From contig JBHENW010000024.1 in NCBI GenBank assembly GCA_046261875.1, positions 13,238 through 77,237 of the forward strand: a stretch of 64,000 bases of DNA. Direction: 5' to 3'. Under the pieces are notes generated by a model. It saw nothing but the letters and a program-made list of their open reading frames with translations. It made no database searches and was not told the DNA's origin. Origin of the DNA: JBHENW01 sp046261875. Lineage in GTDB: Bacteria > Acidobacteriota > Thermoanaerobaculia > UBA5066 > Gp7-AA6. This document shows positions 1-9,712 of this stretch, piece after piece; the stretch's first letter is position 1; each line of letters starts with the position of its first letter. Both the position numbers and the translations under genes were made by a program.

Positions 1-3000
1 CCGCCAGCCGTTCCGTGTCGTACCAGTTGTAGAAGTGGCCGCGGTAGCGCTCGAGCCGGCCCATGCTGGCGAGCGTCGCTTCGAGCCGCTCGACGAGCTC
101 GAGCGTCCCGATCCACCCCAGGTCGTGGGCAGCCGCGGCCGACAGCAGATAGAGGCCCATGTTCGTCGGGGAGGTGCGGTGGGCCACGACCGGTTTGGGA
201 TCCTGCTGGTAGTTGTCGGGCGGCAGCTGGTTGTCCAACGGCGTGACGAAGGTCTCGAAGTAGCGCCAGGTCTGCCGCGCGATCCGCCGCAGGTACAGCT
301 CCCCGGCGGGGGTCAGGCCGGGGGCATCGGCGTCTCGGGGCGGCAGGCTGATGGCCCGAGCCACCGCCGGAGAGGCCGCCCACAGGAGGAGGAAAGGCGC
401 CGCCAGGTCGAAGGCCAGGGGGCGCCAGATCGCGACGGCTGCCCCGAGGGCAAGGGCGATGAGGGGCGCGGGGACCATGCGGCGGTAGAAGCCGCTCAGC
501 TTCAGGTCCAGCCCGCTCTGCGCCTGCGCCGCGGTCACCCATTCGAGCAGGCGCCGCCGCGCGATCAAGCGGGCGAATGTGCGCACGGCGGCGTCCGTCA
601 TGAGGTACGCCTGGTACGCGAGCAGCGTCAGGTTGATCGCCGCCTGTGAGACCGCCAGCGTCACGTCCCTGCCGAGCCCCGCGACGAAGCTTCGCTTGGA
701 AATCCCGAGCCGGCTTGGTAAGAGCGACGCGATCAGGTGGAGCGCGCTCGGTCCCGCAATCGTGGCGACGATGAAAGAGGCCCACAGCTCCGGCGAGCCG
801 CCCGGCAGGAGCCAGCTCGCGGCGAACGTCAGCACCGCGGCCGGCGCCGACAGCGTCCGGCGCAGGTTGTCGGCCATCTTCCACCGCGCGATGGCCGTGA
901 TGCCGCGGCGCCGACGGCCCTTCGCGTCGCGCGCGATGCCCAGGATCCATGGGAGGAGCTGCCAGTCCCCGCGCGCCCACCGGTGCTGGCGGGCGGCGGC
1001 GACTTCGTAATGGCCCGGAAAGCTCTCGAAGAGCTCCAGGTCGGATACGAGACCGGCCCGGGCGAAGAGACCTTCGAAGAGGTCGTGGGAGAGGAGGGAG
1101 TTCTCCGGCACACGGCGCGCGAGGGCCGTCTCGAACGCGTCCACCTCGTAGAGTCCTTTTCCTGTGTAGATGCCTTCCCCGAACAGGTCCTGGTAGACGT
1201 CGGAGGTCGCGAACGCGTACGGGTCGATACCCTGCGGCCCAGAAAACACACGCTGGTGCACCGTGCCGGGCCCGTGGAACGGAAGGGTCGTCGTCACGCG
1301 CGGCTGCAGCACGGCGTGCCCCTCGACGATGCGGTCCGCCGCCGGGTCGAAGACGGGGCGGTTCAAGGGGTGCGCGATCGTCCCGACGAGCCGGCGCGCG
1401 ACCCCGCGGTTCAACCGCGTGTCGGCGTCCAGCGTGATGACGAAACGGACCCCGGGGGGAGGCGGCCCCGGTGACAGGAACGTCGTGTCCCGGGCGCCGC
1501 GCAGCCACCGATTGAGCTCGTGGAGCTTGCCGCGCTTGCGTTCCCAGCCGATCCACGACTTCTCCGACGCGTTCCAGACGCGGTGGCGATGGAGGAGAAG
1601 GAATCGCGGCCCCCCACCTTGCGGGGGGGCCGGGTGGCGCGCGTTCAGCTCGGCGATCGCGGCGCGGGCGACCGCCAGCAGGAGCTCGTCCTCCGGTAGC
1701 GATTCCGACGGCGCGTCGACCCAGTCGGTCAGCAGCGCGAAGCGGATCGCCCCGTCGTCGTTGGCGAGGGCGTGGACCTCGAGGCGTCCGATGAGCGCGC
1801 GGATGTCCTCCTCGTCGGTCAAGAGAGCGGGCACCGCGACCAGCGTCGCGAGCTCCGGTGGCACCCCGTGCGCGAGCTCCAGCTTGGGAAGGCGCCTCGG
1901 CCCGATCAGATCGGTGACGTCCCGGTTCACGACGGCCGTTGCCAGGTCGGAGGCCGGGACGAGCGCGAAGAGAGCGATCAGGAGGAGCGGGAGCCCCGTC
2001 ATGCCGGTCGCGGCCGCGAGAACGACCGGCAGGGCGATGAGCGCGGCCGTCAGCACGAACACGCTCGTGACGTATCCGGGCGTGGCGAAGGCGACGAAGG
2101 CGCGCCGGAGCCAGCGCGCGGGCGGAACGCGGTACCCGAGCTCCTTCTCGAACGCCTCGCGCCCACGGGAGATCAGGTAGAAGCCGGGATCCGAGCTTCG
2201 CGCGTCCCCGCCGGCCGCGGCTCCCTCCGCCGCGGCCTCCCGGCCCTTCTCGGCGGCCCGCCGCGCGACCTCGAGCTCCGCGAGCCGGGAGCCCCGCGCC
2301 AGCTCCTCGACGGCGTGGCGATACCGGTCGCGCGTGGCGAAGTCCATTGCCGCCACGAGGGTTCCCTCGCGCAGCGCCGCTTCCACGAGGCTGACCTCCT
2401 CGAAGAAGGTCTCCCAGTCCGTCGAGGAGAGAAGGCGCATGCTCGTGATGACGTTGCGCACCGTCACGTGCGACGCGACCTGCTCCTGGTGCTCCTGCCG
2501 GACGAACTCCTCCGGCGTCGTGCCCTGCGCCGCGAGCCTCTCGTTCAGCCACGACGCGGCGGGGGTCGAGGCCGGGTCCCGGTCGCGGAGACGCTCGGCG
2601 AGTTGAACGGCGAAGGCGGTGGAGAGCGTCCCGGATTCGAGCTCGCGGAGCGCTTCGCGCGGCTTCTCGCCCGGGCCTCCGACCCCGAGGAGCACGTCGG
2701 CGAGCCGGTCGGCGCGCTCCCGGTCCGCTCGCCGCTGCACGATGTATTCGACGAGGCGGCGCAGGTTCTCGACGAGCACGAGTCGCAGCGAGATCGCGAT
2801 CGCCCACAGCTCGCCGATGGTCAGCGGCTGCACGCGCTGGTACGCCGTCACGAATCGGCGCAGCGCCTCCGCCTCGAATCGGCTGTCCGTGTGCTCGACG
2901 AACGCCCAGGCGATCCCGAGCACGCGGGGATACCCGGCGAGGGGCCCGTCCGCGAGCTTGGGCAGCTCGCGGTAATAGCTCGGCGGGAGATCTTCGCGGA

Positions 3001-3295
3001 TCTCGCGCAGCTGCTCTTCCACGATGTGGAAGTTGTCCACGAGCCATTCCGCCGCCGGGGAGATCGCGCGCTCCTCCCGGATCGCCTGGCCGATCGCCCG
3101 GTAGGAAGCGAGCAGGACGCGGTGGTTCTCGCGCAGCCGGGGGAGCAGCCGGCTCCCGCGGCGCTTGCCGGGCAGCACGCGATGGGTCGCGGCGAGCGAT
3201 TCGGCGAACTCCTCGAGCCGCTCGAGAGAGAACAGCTCCCCGCGGATGGGCAGGTCGGCGGGATGGGCGGAGAGAAATACCGGAGGGGCGGCCAT
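1..3295 (-). CDS. ndvB: Cyclic beta-1,2-glucan synthetase, N-terminal part (runs off window)
   Basis: Large inner-membrane glycosyltransferase that builds cyclic beta-1,2-glucans from UDP-glucose (NdvB/ChvB/Cgs family, GT84 plus glycoamylase-like plus GH94 domains). The minus strand is open from ATG at 3295 to the left edge, 1,098 codons. Visible signs: a charged helical N-terminus (MAAPPVFLSAHPADLP), hydrophobic segments around residues 400-450, the glycosyltransferase motif FVITLDADTRLN near residue 620, QHRWARGDWQ near 775, further membrane segments at about 800-960, and GHFYNWYD of the glycoamylase-like domain at about 1085. The C-terminal phosphorylase-like half must lie to the left. The product is normally a periplasmic osmoregulatory glucan. 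The plus-strand reading frames over this region are shadows. Confidence 0.93.
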   Translation of the reverse strand, partial: MAAPPVFLSAHPADLPIRGELFSLERLEEFAESLAATHRVLPGKRRGSRLLPRLRENHRVLLASYRAIGQAIREERAISPAAEWLVDNFHIVEEQLREIREDLPPSYYRELPKLADGPLAGYPRVLGIAWAFVEHTDSRFEAEALRRFVTAYQRVQPLTIGELWAIAISLRLVLVENLRRLVEYIVQRRADRERADRLADVLLGVGGPGEKPREALRELESGTLSTAFAVQLAERLRDRDPASTPAASWLNERLAAQGTTPEEFVRQEHQEQVASHVTVRNVITSMRLLSSTDWETFFEEVSLVEAALREGTLVAAMDFATRDRYRHAVEELARGSRLAELEVARRAAEKGREAAAEGAAAGGDARSSDPGFYLISRGREAFEKELGYRVPPARWLRRAFVAFATPGYVTSVFVLTAALIALPVVLAAATGMTGLPLLLIALFALVPASDLATAVVNRDVTDLIGPRRLPKLELAHGVPPELATLVAVPALLTDEEDIRALIGRLEVHALANDDGAIRFALLTDWVDAPSESLPEDELLLAVARAAIAELNARHPAPPQGGGPRFLLLHRHRVWNASEKSWIGWERKRGKLHELNRWLRGARDTTFLSPGPPPPGVRFVITLDADTRLNRGVARRLVGTIAHPLNRPVFDPAADRIVEGHAVLQPRVTTTLPFHGPGTVHQRVFSGPQGIDPYAFATSDVYQDLFGEGIYTGKGLYEVDAFETALARRVPENSLLSHDLFEGLFARAGLVSDLELFESFPGHYEVAAARQHRWARGDWQLLPWILGIARDAKGRRRRGITAIARWKMADNLRRTLSAPAAVLTFAASWLLPGGSPELWASFIVATIAGPSALHLIASLLPSRLGISKRSFVAGLGRDVTLAVSQAAINLTLLAYQAYLMTDAAVRTFARLIARRRLLEWVTAAQAQSGLDLKLSGFYRRMVPAPLIALALGAAVAIWRPLAFDLAAPFLLLWAASPAVARAISLPPRDADAPGLTPAGELYLRRIARQTWRYFETFVTPLDNQLPPDNYQQDPKPVVAHRTSPTNMGLYLLSAAAAHDLGWIGTLELVERLEATLASMGRLERYRGHFYNWYDTERLA

Positions 3296-3420
3296 CAGGA
3301 TCCCGACAAAGATATGACGGGGACGAACCCCGCCCGCCCGCGCGTCATCGCAACGGGCCCGTTCCGCTCGCGGCGCGAGGGCCGCGGCCCGCTACCCGTT
3401 CGTCGCCGGTGCGACCCGGC

Positions 3421-4944
3421 TCACCGCCCCGCCGGCTCGACGCGGAAGACCCGCCCGGTCTTCGGGAACACCTTCATCGTCTTCTCGGTCGGGTTGAAGA
3501 CGCCGAAGTCCAGGATGTACACGAGGCCGTCCGGGCCGATCTGGACGTCCACGGGCCTCTCGAGGCCGACCTCCAGGTCGAGACGCGAGGCCGGTTGGGG
3601 CGCGCCCGCGCCGCGGTTGCGCGCGAAGACGGTGCGGCGTCCCGTCTGCAGATCGACGGCTTCCACCTGGAAGCCCGTGCGGACGTCCGGGCGGACCGCG
3701 TCCGTCGTGGGCTTGAAGTCTCCCATCTCCGAGATCAGGAGCTGGCCCGACCAGCGGGAGAAAGGCCCCCCCGCCGGCACGACGGACATGCCGCCGAGCG
3801 CCGCGTGCGGCTCGGTGACCGTGACGAGAAGCGATTTGTCGGGTGCCGCGAGCCCGCTCGCCGCGTGGTCGAAAACGAACTCCAGGCCCGAATGTCCCGG
3901 AGCGAGGAACTGCGCGGGCGCCCGGTGCTTGGGCGCCGTGACCGGCTCGAGGGCCCCGGAGTAATCCGGCCAGCCGTACCAGACGCCCGGCCGGACCCGA
4001 TAGATCGCGTCGGGGTCATCGAGGACCGGACGCGTGCCGCGGATGTCAGCGCCATGCATCCCAACGAGCAGCGTGCCGCGCGGGTCGAAGGCGAGCGCGA
4101 CAGGGTTGCGGAATCCCCAGCCGACGAGCTCGGGCGTCGTCGCGCCGGCACGCAAACGGAAGATCGCGCCCGTGCACGGGACTTTCCCGGCGACCTGCGT
4201 CGCCGCCGATTCTCCGTAGGCCTGGTAGGCCCCCGTCGTCGCCTTGTCGTCGTCGGGATCTGTCAGCGCGTTGTCGTCGGTGAACGTCTTACCCGTCAGA
4301 ACGACGTCGCGGCAGGGGATGTCCCGCGTCTTCGGACGCTTCTTCAGCCACTTCTGGTTGACCGGATCCTGCGAGGAGACGACGCCCGAGTTGGTCGCGC
4401 TCCCGACGCCGAAGTAGAGGCTCCCCTGGCCGTCGAATGCCAGGTAGTTCACCCAATGGTCGCCGTCGCCCGGCATCCCGCGGATGACGGGCTCGGCCGC
4501 TCCACCGGAGGGACGCAGCCGGCTGATCCCCCAGGTCCCGTCCTTCTCCTCGTGCGACAGATACAGCCAGCCGCCGCGGAACGCGAGCCCGACCGCCGTC
4601 TCGCCGGTCGGCGCTCCGGGGCCTTCCCAGCGGACCTCTTCGAGCTCGCCGTTCCCCGCGACCTTGAGAATCTTCGGCTTGAGCGTCGGGACGGCGACGC
4701 TGTGCGACTCGAGGATGTAGAGGCTGCCCTTGTCGTCCCAGGCCATCGAGCTCGGGAAGTTGAGGCCCTCGACGACCTGCACGGCGCGGTAGCCGTCCGG
4801 AACCTGGATGGCGTCGGCGGGCGCGACTTGCGCCTTGTAGCTCGCGGCCTGCTCCGCGCCGCGGGTGTCTAGCGTGCCGCCGCCGCAGCCGACCAGCGCG
4901 CCGCACGGCGCGAGGAGGAGTGCGGCCCGGAGCAGCGCTCTCAT
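3421..4944 (-). CDS. PQQ-dependent sugar dehydrogenase-like lipoprotein (glucose/sorbosone dehydrogenase family)
   Basis: 507-residue beta-propeller protein of the glucose/sorbosone dehydrogenase family, which oxidises sugars or similar alcohols in the periplasm with PQQ. The start MRALLRAALLLAPCGALVGC gives a lipobox (LVGC), so it is probably membrane-anchored. Propeller-type motifs include PDGYRAVQVVEGLNFPSSM, GVGSATNSGVV, GWGFRNPVALAFDPRGTLLV and VWYGWPDYSG. The ATG overlaps the stop of the upstream DUF2231 gene by 4 bp (ATGA), so the two are co-translated. A paralogue with the same motif order lies at 12715-14214. The catalytic substrate cannot be read from the sequence. Confidence 0.85.
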   Translation of the reverse strand: MRALLRAALLLAPCGALVGCGGGTLDTRGAEQAASYKAQVAPADAIQVPDGYRAVQVVEGLNFPSSMAWDDKGSLYILESHSVAVPTLKPKILKVAGNGELEEVRWEGPGAPTGETAVGLAFRGGWLYLSHEEKDGTWGISRLRPSGGAAEPVIRGMPGDGDHWVNYLAFDGQGSLYFGVGSATNSGVVSSQDPVNQKWLKKRPKTRDIPCRDVVLTGKTFTDDNALTDPDDDKATTGAYQAYGESAATQVAGKVPCTGAIFRLRAGATTPELVGWGFRNPVALAFDPRGTLLVGMHGADIRGTRPVLDDPDAIYRVRPGVWYGWPDYSGALEPVTAPKHRAPAQFLAPGHSGLEFVFDHAASGLAAPDKSLLVTVTEPHAALGGMSVVPAGGPFSRWSGQLLISEMGDFKPTTDAVRPDVRTGFQVEAVDLQTGRRTVFARNRGAGAPQPASRLDLEVGLERPVDVQIGPDGLVYILDFGVFNPTEKTMKVFPKTGRVFRVEPAGR

Positions 4945-5441
4945 CGCGCGCCTCCCCTCGCTTCGCGCATGCCGATCTCGAGCGCTTCCGGGTCCTTGTT
5001 CTCCACGACGCCCACCTTGTGGTGATAGCTCAGGTTGCCGCCGAGCCAGCCCGAGACGCCGAGGAGCGCGAAGCCGAGGATCGACGTCCCGAGCGCGAGC
5101 GGCCACCTTCCCGTTTCGAGCGCCGCGTCCCCGCGCCGCATCCAGAAGGAGAGCGCGTAGAGCACGACGACGGCGACGTTGAGCCTCGCATGCCACGCGG
5201 CGAGACGCTTTCCCCGGGCGCTCATCGTCACGCCGAAATATTCGATCAGGCCGAAGACGGCCGCGAGCAGCGCGAAGGCGAGGCCCGCTCCGATGCAGAC
5301 GTAGGAAAAGCGGTACCAGAAAGGATCCGACCCCCCGGCGTGGATCACGTCGCCGATGAGAGCGAGGAAGAATGCGCCGATGGGGATCGGCACGAGCATG
5401 GGGTGGATGGGGTGATCGCCGATGGCGGCCTTGCTCTTCAT
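4941..5441 (-). CDS. DUF2231 membrane protein
   Basis: 166-residue integral membrane protein with four hydrophobic stretches. The conserved opening IGDHPIHPMLVPIPIG is typical of DUF2231. The ATG at 5441 was chosen because GGAGG lies about 9 nt upstream; an in-frame ATG further upstream has no such site. The stop overlaps the ATG of the PQQ-type dehydrogenase. DUF2231 proteins often sit beside haem or quinone redox partners, so a role in passing electrons from the dehydrogenase to the membrane is a reasonable inference but is not shown. Confidence 0.82.
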   Translation of the reverse strand: MKSKAAIGDHPIHPMLVPIPIGAFFLALIGDVIHAGGSDPFWYRFSYVCIGAGLAFALLAAVFGLIEYFGVTMSARGKRLAAWHARLNVAVVVLYALSFWMRRGDAALETGRWPLALGTSILGFALLGVSGWLGGNLSYHHKVGVVENKDPEALEIGMREARGGAR

Positions 5442-5549
5442 GGTGGCCCCTCCGCTGGCGTCTCGCGGACGCGTTTTGGAGACAGGAGGATGCAAGACAC
5501 GGACCGGTGATGGTGCCGCCCTTGCTTATGCTCCGAGCCTGAAGAAGAG

Positions 5550-7835
5550 ATGAAAAACGCCCGACCGGTTCTCGCGGCCGCTTTCCTGTGCGCATTCGCT
5601 TCGGGCGCGGGTCCGGCCGGGGCGGCGGAGGGACCGGGGGCGCTGCGCGGCGTGGTGGCCGACGAGGCGGGCCGGGCGGTGGCCGGGGCCAACGTGACCC
5701 TGGAGACTGCCCGCGGCCGGCCGCGGACGACGACGGACTCTGACGGCGGCTTTTCCCTCGAGGCTTCCGCTCCCGTAACCCTGCGGGTCGAAGCTCCCGG
5801 ATTCCGCCCTCTGGAACGGCGCGTGGAACCGGCCGATCTCGAGGCCGGCCTGCGTCTGGTGCTCGTGGCGGCCGGGGTGTCCGAACGACTCAGCGTCACG
5901 GCGACCCGAACGCCCGCCCGCCTGGCGGACACGGCGGCGAGCGTCGTCGTCCTGAGCTCGGAAGACCTGGCCTCTTCCGCGTCCCCCGCCCTGGACGACG
6001 CGTTGAGACAAGTCCCGGCTTTTTCGCTGTTCCGGCGGTCGAGCAGCCGGACGGCGAATCCGACCTCGCACGGCGTCTCGCTGCGCGGCGCGGGAGCCAG
6101 CGGCGCGAGCCGCGCGGTCGTGCTCGATGACGGCGTGCCGTTGAACGACCCGTTCGGCGGGTGGATCTACTGGGGGCGCACCCCGCGGGCGGCGGTCGAG
6201 AGAATCGAGGTACTGCGCGGCGGTGCGTCCGATCTCTACGGCAGCGCGGCTCTCGGGGGGGCCGTTCAGATGCTCCGGCGGAGCCCGGCCGATCCCTTTG
6301 CCGTGACCCTCGAGACGTCCTACGGATCACAGGACACTCCGGAGGCGTCGTTCTCCGCATCGGGCCGCCGGGACGGCTGGGGGGCCGTGCTGTCGGGCGA
6401 GGCTTTCCGGACCGGCGGCTACGTGCTCGTAGAGGAGGACGCGCGGGGACCGGTCGATGCGCGCGCCGCGTCGCGGCACGGTACCGTCGACCTGGCCGTC
6501 GAGCGCGGCGGCGGCGGCTCGCGGCTCTTCCTGCGCGGCTCGCGGTTCGAGGAGTCGCGTGAGAACGGAACCCCGCTCCAGGAGAATGACACGGAGAGCC
6601 TCCACCTCGCCGCGGGCGGCGACTGGAGGCTGGGCGGCGGCGGCCTCACGGCGCGGCTCCACGGCGCCGACCAGGATTTCCGCCAGACGTTCTCGGCGAT
6701 CGCGGCGGACCGCGCGACGGAGCGGCTGACGCGGCTCCAGCGGGTCCCCTCCGACGCGGCCGGAGCCGCGCTGCAATGGACGGGAGCCGCGGGTGGGCGG
6801 CACCTCCTGGTCGCGGGCGCGGAGGGACGGCAGGTCCGCGGAGAGAGCCGCGAGGAGGTTCTCACCGATGGCGGTTCGAGCTTCGTGGACGCGGGCGGCC
6901 GCGAGCGCACCGCCTCCGTCTTCCTGGAGGACATCGTCACCGCCGGCGCCCGCTGGACGCTGACGGCGGGGGTGCGCTTCGATCGCTGGTGGAACGCGGA
7001 GGCCCGATCGGCCACGCGCGCGGCGCGCGACGCAGCACCGGTCGTCACGCCACTGTCCGGCCGTTCGGAGACTGCCTGGAGCCCGCGGCTCTCGGCGCTC
7101 CATCGCCTCTCCGGCGCCGTCTCGCTGACCGTTTCCGCCTACCGGTCCTTCCGCGCCCCGACCTTGAACGAGCTGTATCGGACCTTCCGCGTCGGAAACG
7201 CCCTGACGCTGGCCAACGAGGCGCTCGCGCCCGAGCGTTCCCGGGGCGTGGACGCGGGAGCGATCCTCTCGTCCGGCTCCGGCCGCCTCGGCGCCCGGGC
7301 GACCCTTTTCTGGATGGAGATCGAGGACGCCGTCGGCAACGTGACCCTCTCCGTGACCCCTTCGCTCATCACGCGCCGGAGACAGAACATCGGGGAGATC
7401 CGCACCCGGGGAACCGAGCTCGACTTCGACTGGCGCCCGACGGCGGGCTGGAAGCTGGCCGGCGGCTACCAGCTCGCGGACGCGACCGTCCGGTCGTCGC
7501 CCGCGGAGCCGGCTCTCGCCGGCCTGCGCGTCCCGCAGGTCCCCCGCCATCGCGTCTCGCTGCAAGCGGTTTATTCGAAACCCGCCCTGGCCGCGGCGGG
7601 GCTCTCCCTGCGCTGGACCTCCAGCCAGTTCGACGACGACAAGAACCTCCTTCCCCTCGCGTCCTTCTGGACGGCGGACGCCGTCGTCTCCCGGAGCCTG
7701 TGGCGCGGCCTCGAGGGCTTCCTCGCCGTGGAGAACGTCTTCGACGAGCGCTACGAGATCGGCCGCACACCCGTGCGCACCCTGGGGCCGCCGAGGGCCC
7801 TCCGCGGCGGCCTGCGGCTGCGGATGCCGGACTGA
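5550..7835 (+). CDS. TonB-dependent outer-membrane receptor with carboxypeptidase-regulatory-like N-domain
   Basis: 761-residue outer-membrane transporter. Order of parts: Sec signal peptide (MKNARPVLAAAFLCAFASG), carboxypeptidase-regulatory-like beta domain (about 30-110, GVVADEAGRAVAGANVTLE), a TonB-box-like stretch (ERLSVTATRTP), the plug (about 130-240, with VLDDGVPLNDPFGG and IEVLRGGASDLYGSAALGG), then a 22-strand-type barrel ending FLAVENVFDERYEIGR. It faces the DUF2231 gene divergently with about 100 bp between starts, so a shared control region is possible. The ligand is unknown; siderophore, cobalamin and sugar oligomers are all possible. The last residues are LRMPD rather than an aromatic. 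Confidence 0.9.
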   Translation: MKNARPVLAAAFLCAFASGAGPAGAAEGPGALRGVVADEAGRAVAGANVTLETARGRPRTTTDSDGGFSLEASAPVTLRVEAPGFRPLERRVEPADLEAGLRLVLVAAGVSERLSVTATRTPARLADTAASVVVLSSEDLASSASPALDDALRQVPAFSLFRRSSSRTANPTSHGVSLRGAGASGASRAVVLDDGVPLNDPFGGWIYWGRTPRAAVERIEVLRGGASDLYGSAALGGAVQMLRRSPADPFAVTLETSYGSQDTPEASFSASGRRDGWGAVLSGEAFRTGGYVLVEEDARGPVDARAASRHGTVDLAVERGGGGSRLFLRGSRFEESRENGTPLQENDTESLHLAAGGDWRLGGGGLTARLHGADQDFRQTFSAIAADRATERLTRLQRVPSDAAGAALQWTGAAGGRHLLVAGAEGRQVRGESREEVLTDGGSSFVDAGGRERTASVFLEDIVTAGARWTLTAGVRFDRWWNAEARSATRAARDAAPVVTPLSGRSETAWSPRLSALHRLSGAVSLTVSAYRSFRAPTLNELYRTFRVGNALTLANEALAPERSRGVDAGAILSSGSGRLGARATLFWMEIEDAVGNVTLSVTPSLITRRRQNIGEIRTRGTELDFDWRPTAGWKLAGGYQLADATVRSSPAEPALAGLRVPQVPRHRVSLQAVYSKPALAAAGLSLRWTSSQFDDDKNLLPLASFWTADAVVSRSLWRGLEGFLAVENVFDERYEIGRTPVRTLGPPRALRGGLRLRMPD

Positions 7836-7850
7836 GCGAGGAGCGGAAAC

Positions 7851-8357
7851 ATGAAAAGGCGAAACGATCCGTGGGCGGGCCTTCTCGCCGGACTGGCCGC
7901 CGGCCTCTGCGCGTCCTGGACGATGAACCAGTTCCAGTTCCTCTGGAACCGGTTCCGGTCGTATCAGCGGGAGATGCCTGAGGACGAGCAGGGCGAAGAC
8001 ACGACGGTGAGGACGGCGCGCGCGGTCTCCGTGGGGCTCTTCCGCCACGAGCTGTCGCAGAAAGAAGAGCGCTGGGCGGGGCCGCTCGTTCACTACGCGT
8101 TCGGCGCGGCCGTCGGAGGCCTCTACGGCGCGATCGCCGAGAAGGAGCCGCGCGTCACCGCGGGCGCCGGCATCCCGTTCGGGACCGCGTTCTGGCTGGT
8201 CGCGGACGAATCCGCCGTCCCGCTGCTCGGGCTCTCCGAGCCGCCCGGCCGTTACCCTCTTTCCGTCCACCTCTACGCGCTCGTTTCGCACTGGGTCTTC
8301 GGAGCGACGGCGGAGTTCGTCCGGCGCGCGCTCCGCGGGCGCCTTTCCCGCTTCTGA
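7851..8357 (+). CDS. DUF1440 (YagU-like) membrane protein
   Basis: 168 residues; resembles the DUF1440/YagU inner-membrane family by its opening GLLAGLAAGLCASWTMNQFQ and by VHYAFGAAVGGLYGAIAE. Three to four hydrophobic segments alternate with short loops. It begins 15 bp after the TonB receptor stop, behind GAGGAG, so it is likely co-transcribed with it. Function is not established for the family. It converges on the glycoamylase-like gene with only 4 bp between the two stops. Confidence 0.8.
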   Translation: MKRRNDPWAGLLAGLAAGLCASWTMNQFQFLWNRFRSYQREMPEDEQGEDTTVRTARAVSVGLFRHELSQKEERWAGPLVHYAFGAAVGGLYGAIAEKEPRVTAGAGIPFGTAFWLVADESAVPLLGLSEPPGRYPLSVHLYALVSHWVFGATAEFVRRALRGRLSRF

Positions 8358-8361
8358 CGAT

Positions 8362-9639
8362 TCAGCCGCCGGCCGGGGAGTCGGACGCCGCGTCCAGCCA
8401 GCCTCCCCGGAAACCGGCGCGCCGCAGACCCCGGACGAGCGGGACGGAATTCCGCATGAGCTTCCAGATCATCTCCGAGCGCTCGTTCTCGATCATCACG
8501 ACCACGGGTCCCTGATCGAGGCCGTAGTAGCCGCGCGCGACCCACCCCGTCCCTCCCTCCGCCCGGAACGAGGGATTGAAGCTGCACATGAACCCGTACC
8601 GGCTCCGCATCTGGGGATAGCGCTCATTGAAGAACGCGATCGTCGGCCGGACGATCTCGGGCGCGAACGGCAGCGAAGTCACCGCGGCCCATGGCGAGAT
8701 CGTCCCGTCGTCCGGACCGAACGGAACTCCGCGGGCCCGGTAGTCGTAGAAGCGCCGTGTCACGCCGCCGATGCGCCGGACGACGTTGCCCGGCCCGTCG
8801 CTCGCCGTCACTCCCCAGCAGCGGTCGCCGTACGCGGTGAAGCCGTGGGGGTTCCTCGTCGCGTATCGCTGCTGGACGTAGGTCGCGCGGCGGCTGTTCT
8901 CGAAATAGTCCGTCTTCTTCGCGCGCATGAACGCGTCGCGGATGCCGCGGAAGTCGATCCAGATGTGCGAAAGCTGATGCGTGAAGAGCGGCCCGGAGTA
9001 GAGGAACCGTTCCCCGTACAGGTTCTTCCAGCGGTAGGTCTTCGCCCACGCGTCGTAACTGCCGGGACCGATCGCGTGCCTCCGAGAACCGAGCGCGAGG
9101 ACGTAGAGGATCAGCGCCTCGTTGTATCCGTTCCAGGACGTGGGAAGGAACCCGGACTCCGGGTGCCACCCATGGGAGATGAGGCCATTCGGCCTCAGGG
9201 TCCAGCGCCAGTCCGCGCGCTCGTAGAGCCGTTCGCTCGTCTGCCGGATCTCCCGCTCGATCGGCGAGTCCCCGTCGAAGAAGGCGCCGGCCGTGATGGC
9301 CCCGCCGAGAAGGATCCCGGAATCCATGGTGGACAGCTCGCACCCGTGCGCGCGCCGCCCCGTCCGCATGTCGAGAAAGTGATAGTAGAACCCGCGGTTG
9401 CCCGTCGCGTCGGCCTCTACCCCCTGCGGGCTTCGATCGAAGAAGCGCAGAGTCGTCGCCGTGCGCTCAGCGGCCTCCGTCCGGGTCAGCCAACCCCGCT
9501 TCACGGCGACCGGGTAGCACGTCAGGGCGAACCCGACCGCCGCGATGCTGCAGGGGGCGCCGTACCGCGTGTTGTCGGGGATCAGACCGTTGCCGGGGTT
9601 CGCCTCGTGAAGGAAATAGCCGAAGGTCTCGCGCTGCAG
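8362..9639 (-). CDS. Glycoamylase-like domain protein (PF10091 type), start codon unclear
   Basis: About 380-425 residues of the glycoamylase-like family also found inside cyclic glucan synthetases, probably acting on glucans. Recognisable motifs are TMDSGILLGGAITAG, LPTSWNGYNEALILYVLALG, FTHQLSHIWIDFRG and GYYGLDQGPVVVMIENERS. The first ATG/GTG/TTG in frame is GTG at 9504, yet conserved N-terminal family sequence (LQRETFGYFLHEANPGNGLI) continues in frame upstream of it. No ATG/GTG/TTG exists between there and the disulfide-reductase gene. I set the start at CTG 9639; a start-region mutation or frameshift is equally possible. It may work with the glucan synthetase at 1-3295. Confidence 0.8.
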   Translation of the reverse strand: MQRETFGYFLHEANPGNGLIPDNTRYGAPCSIAAVGFALTCYPVAVKRGWLTRTEAAERTATTLRFFDRSPQGVEADATGNRGFYYHFLDMRTGRRAHGCELSTMDSGILLGGAITAGAFFDGDSPIEREIRQTSERLYERADWRWTLRPNGLISHGWHPESGFLPTSWNGYNEALILYVLALGSRRHAIGPGSYDAWAKTYRWKNLYGERFLYSGPLFTHQLSHIWIDFRGIRDAFMRAKKTDYFENSRRATYVQQRYATRNPHGFTAYGDRCWGVTASDGPGNVVRRIGGVTRRFYDYRARGVPFGPDDGTISPWAAVTSLPFAPEIVRPTIAFFNERYPQMRSRYGFMCSFNPSFRAEGGTGWVARGYYGLDQGPVVVMIENERSEMIWKLMRNSVPLVRGLRRAGFRGGWLDAASDSPAGG

Positions 9640-9712
9640 CTTCTCTAGCTCGCCTTCGGCCGACTCGGGCGCGGACGGGCGCCGCCCACGCTCCCGCGCG
9701 CGCCCGACCGTC

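Noticed and set aside
35..3964. Long plus-strand reading frames opposite the glucan synthetase
   Set aside because: They are Arg/Pro/Gly-rich mirror frames of a GC-rich gene; the minus strand carries clear GT84 and glycoamylase motifs.
4920..5595. Upstream extension of the first PQQ dehydrogenase frame to 724 residues
   Set aside because: The extra part is an off-frame reading of the DUF2231 gene; a lipoprotein signal peptide and a 4-bp overlap fix the start at 4944.
1..9639. A single cyclic-glucan operon linking 1-3295 and 8362-9639
   Set aside because: Five genes including divergent transcription lie between them; only a functional link can be suggested.
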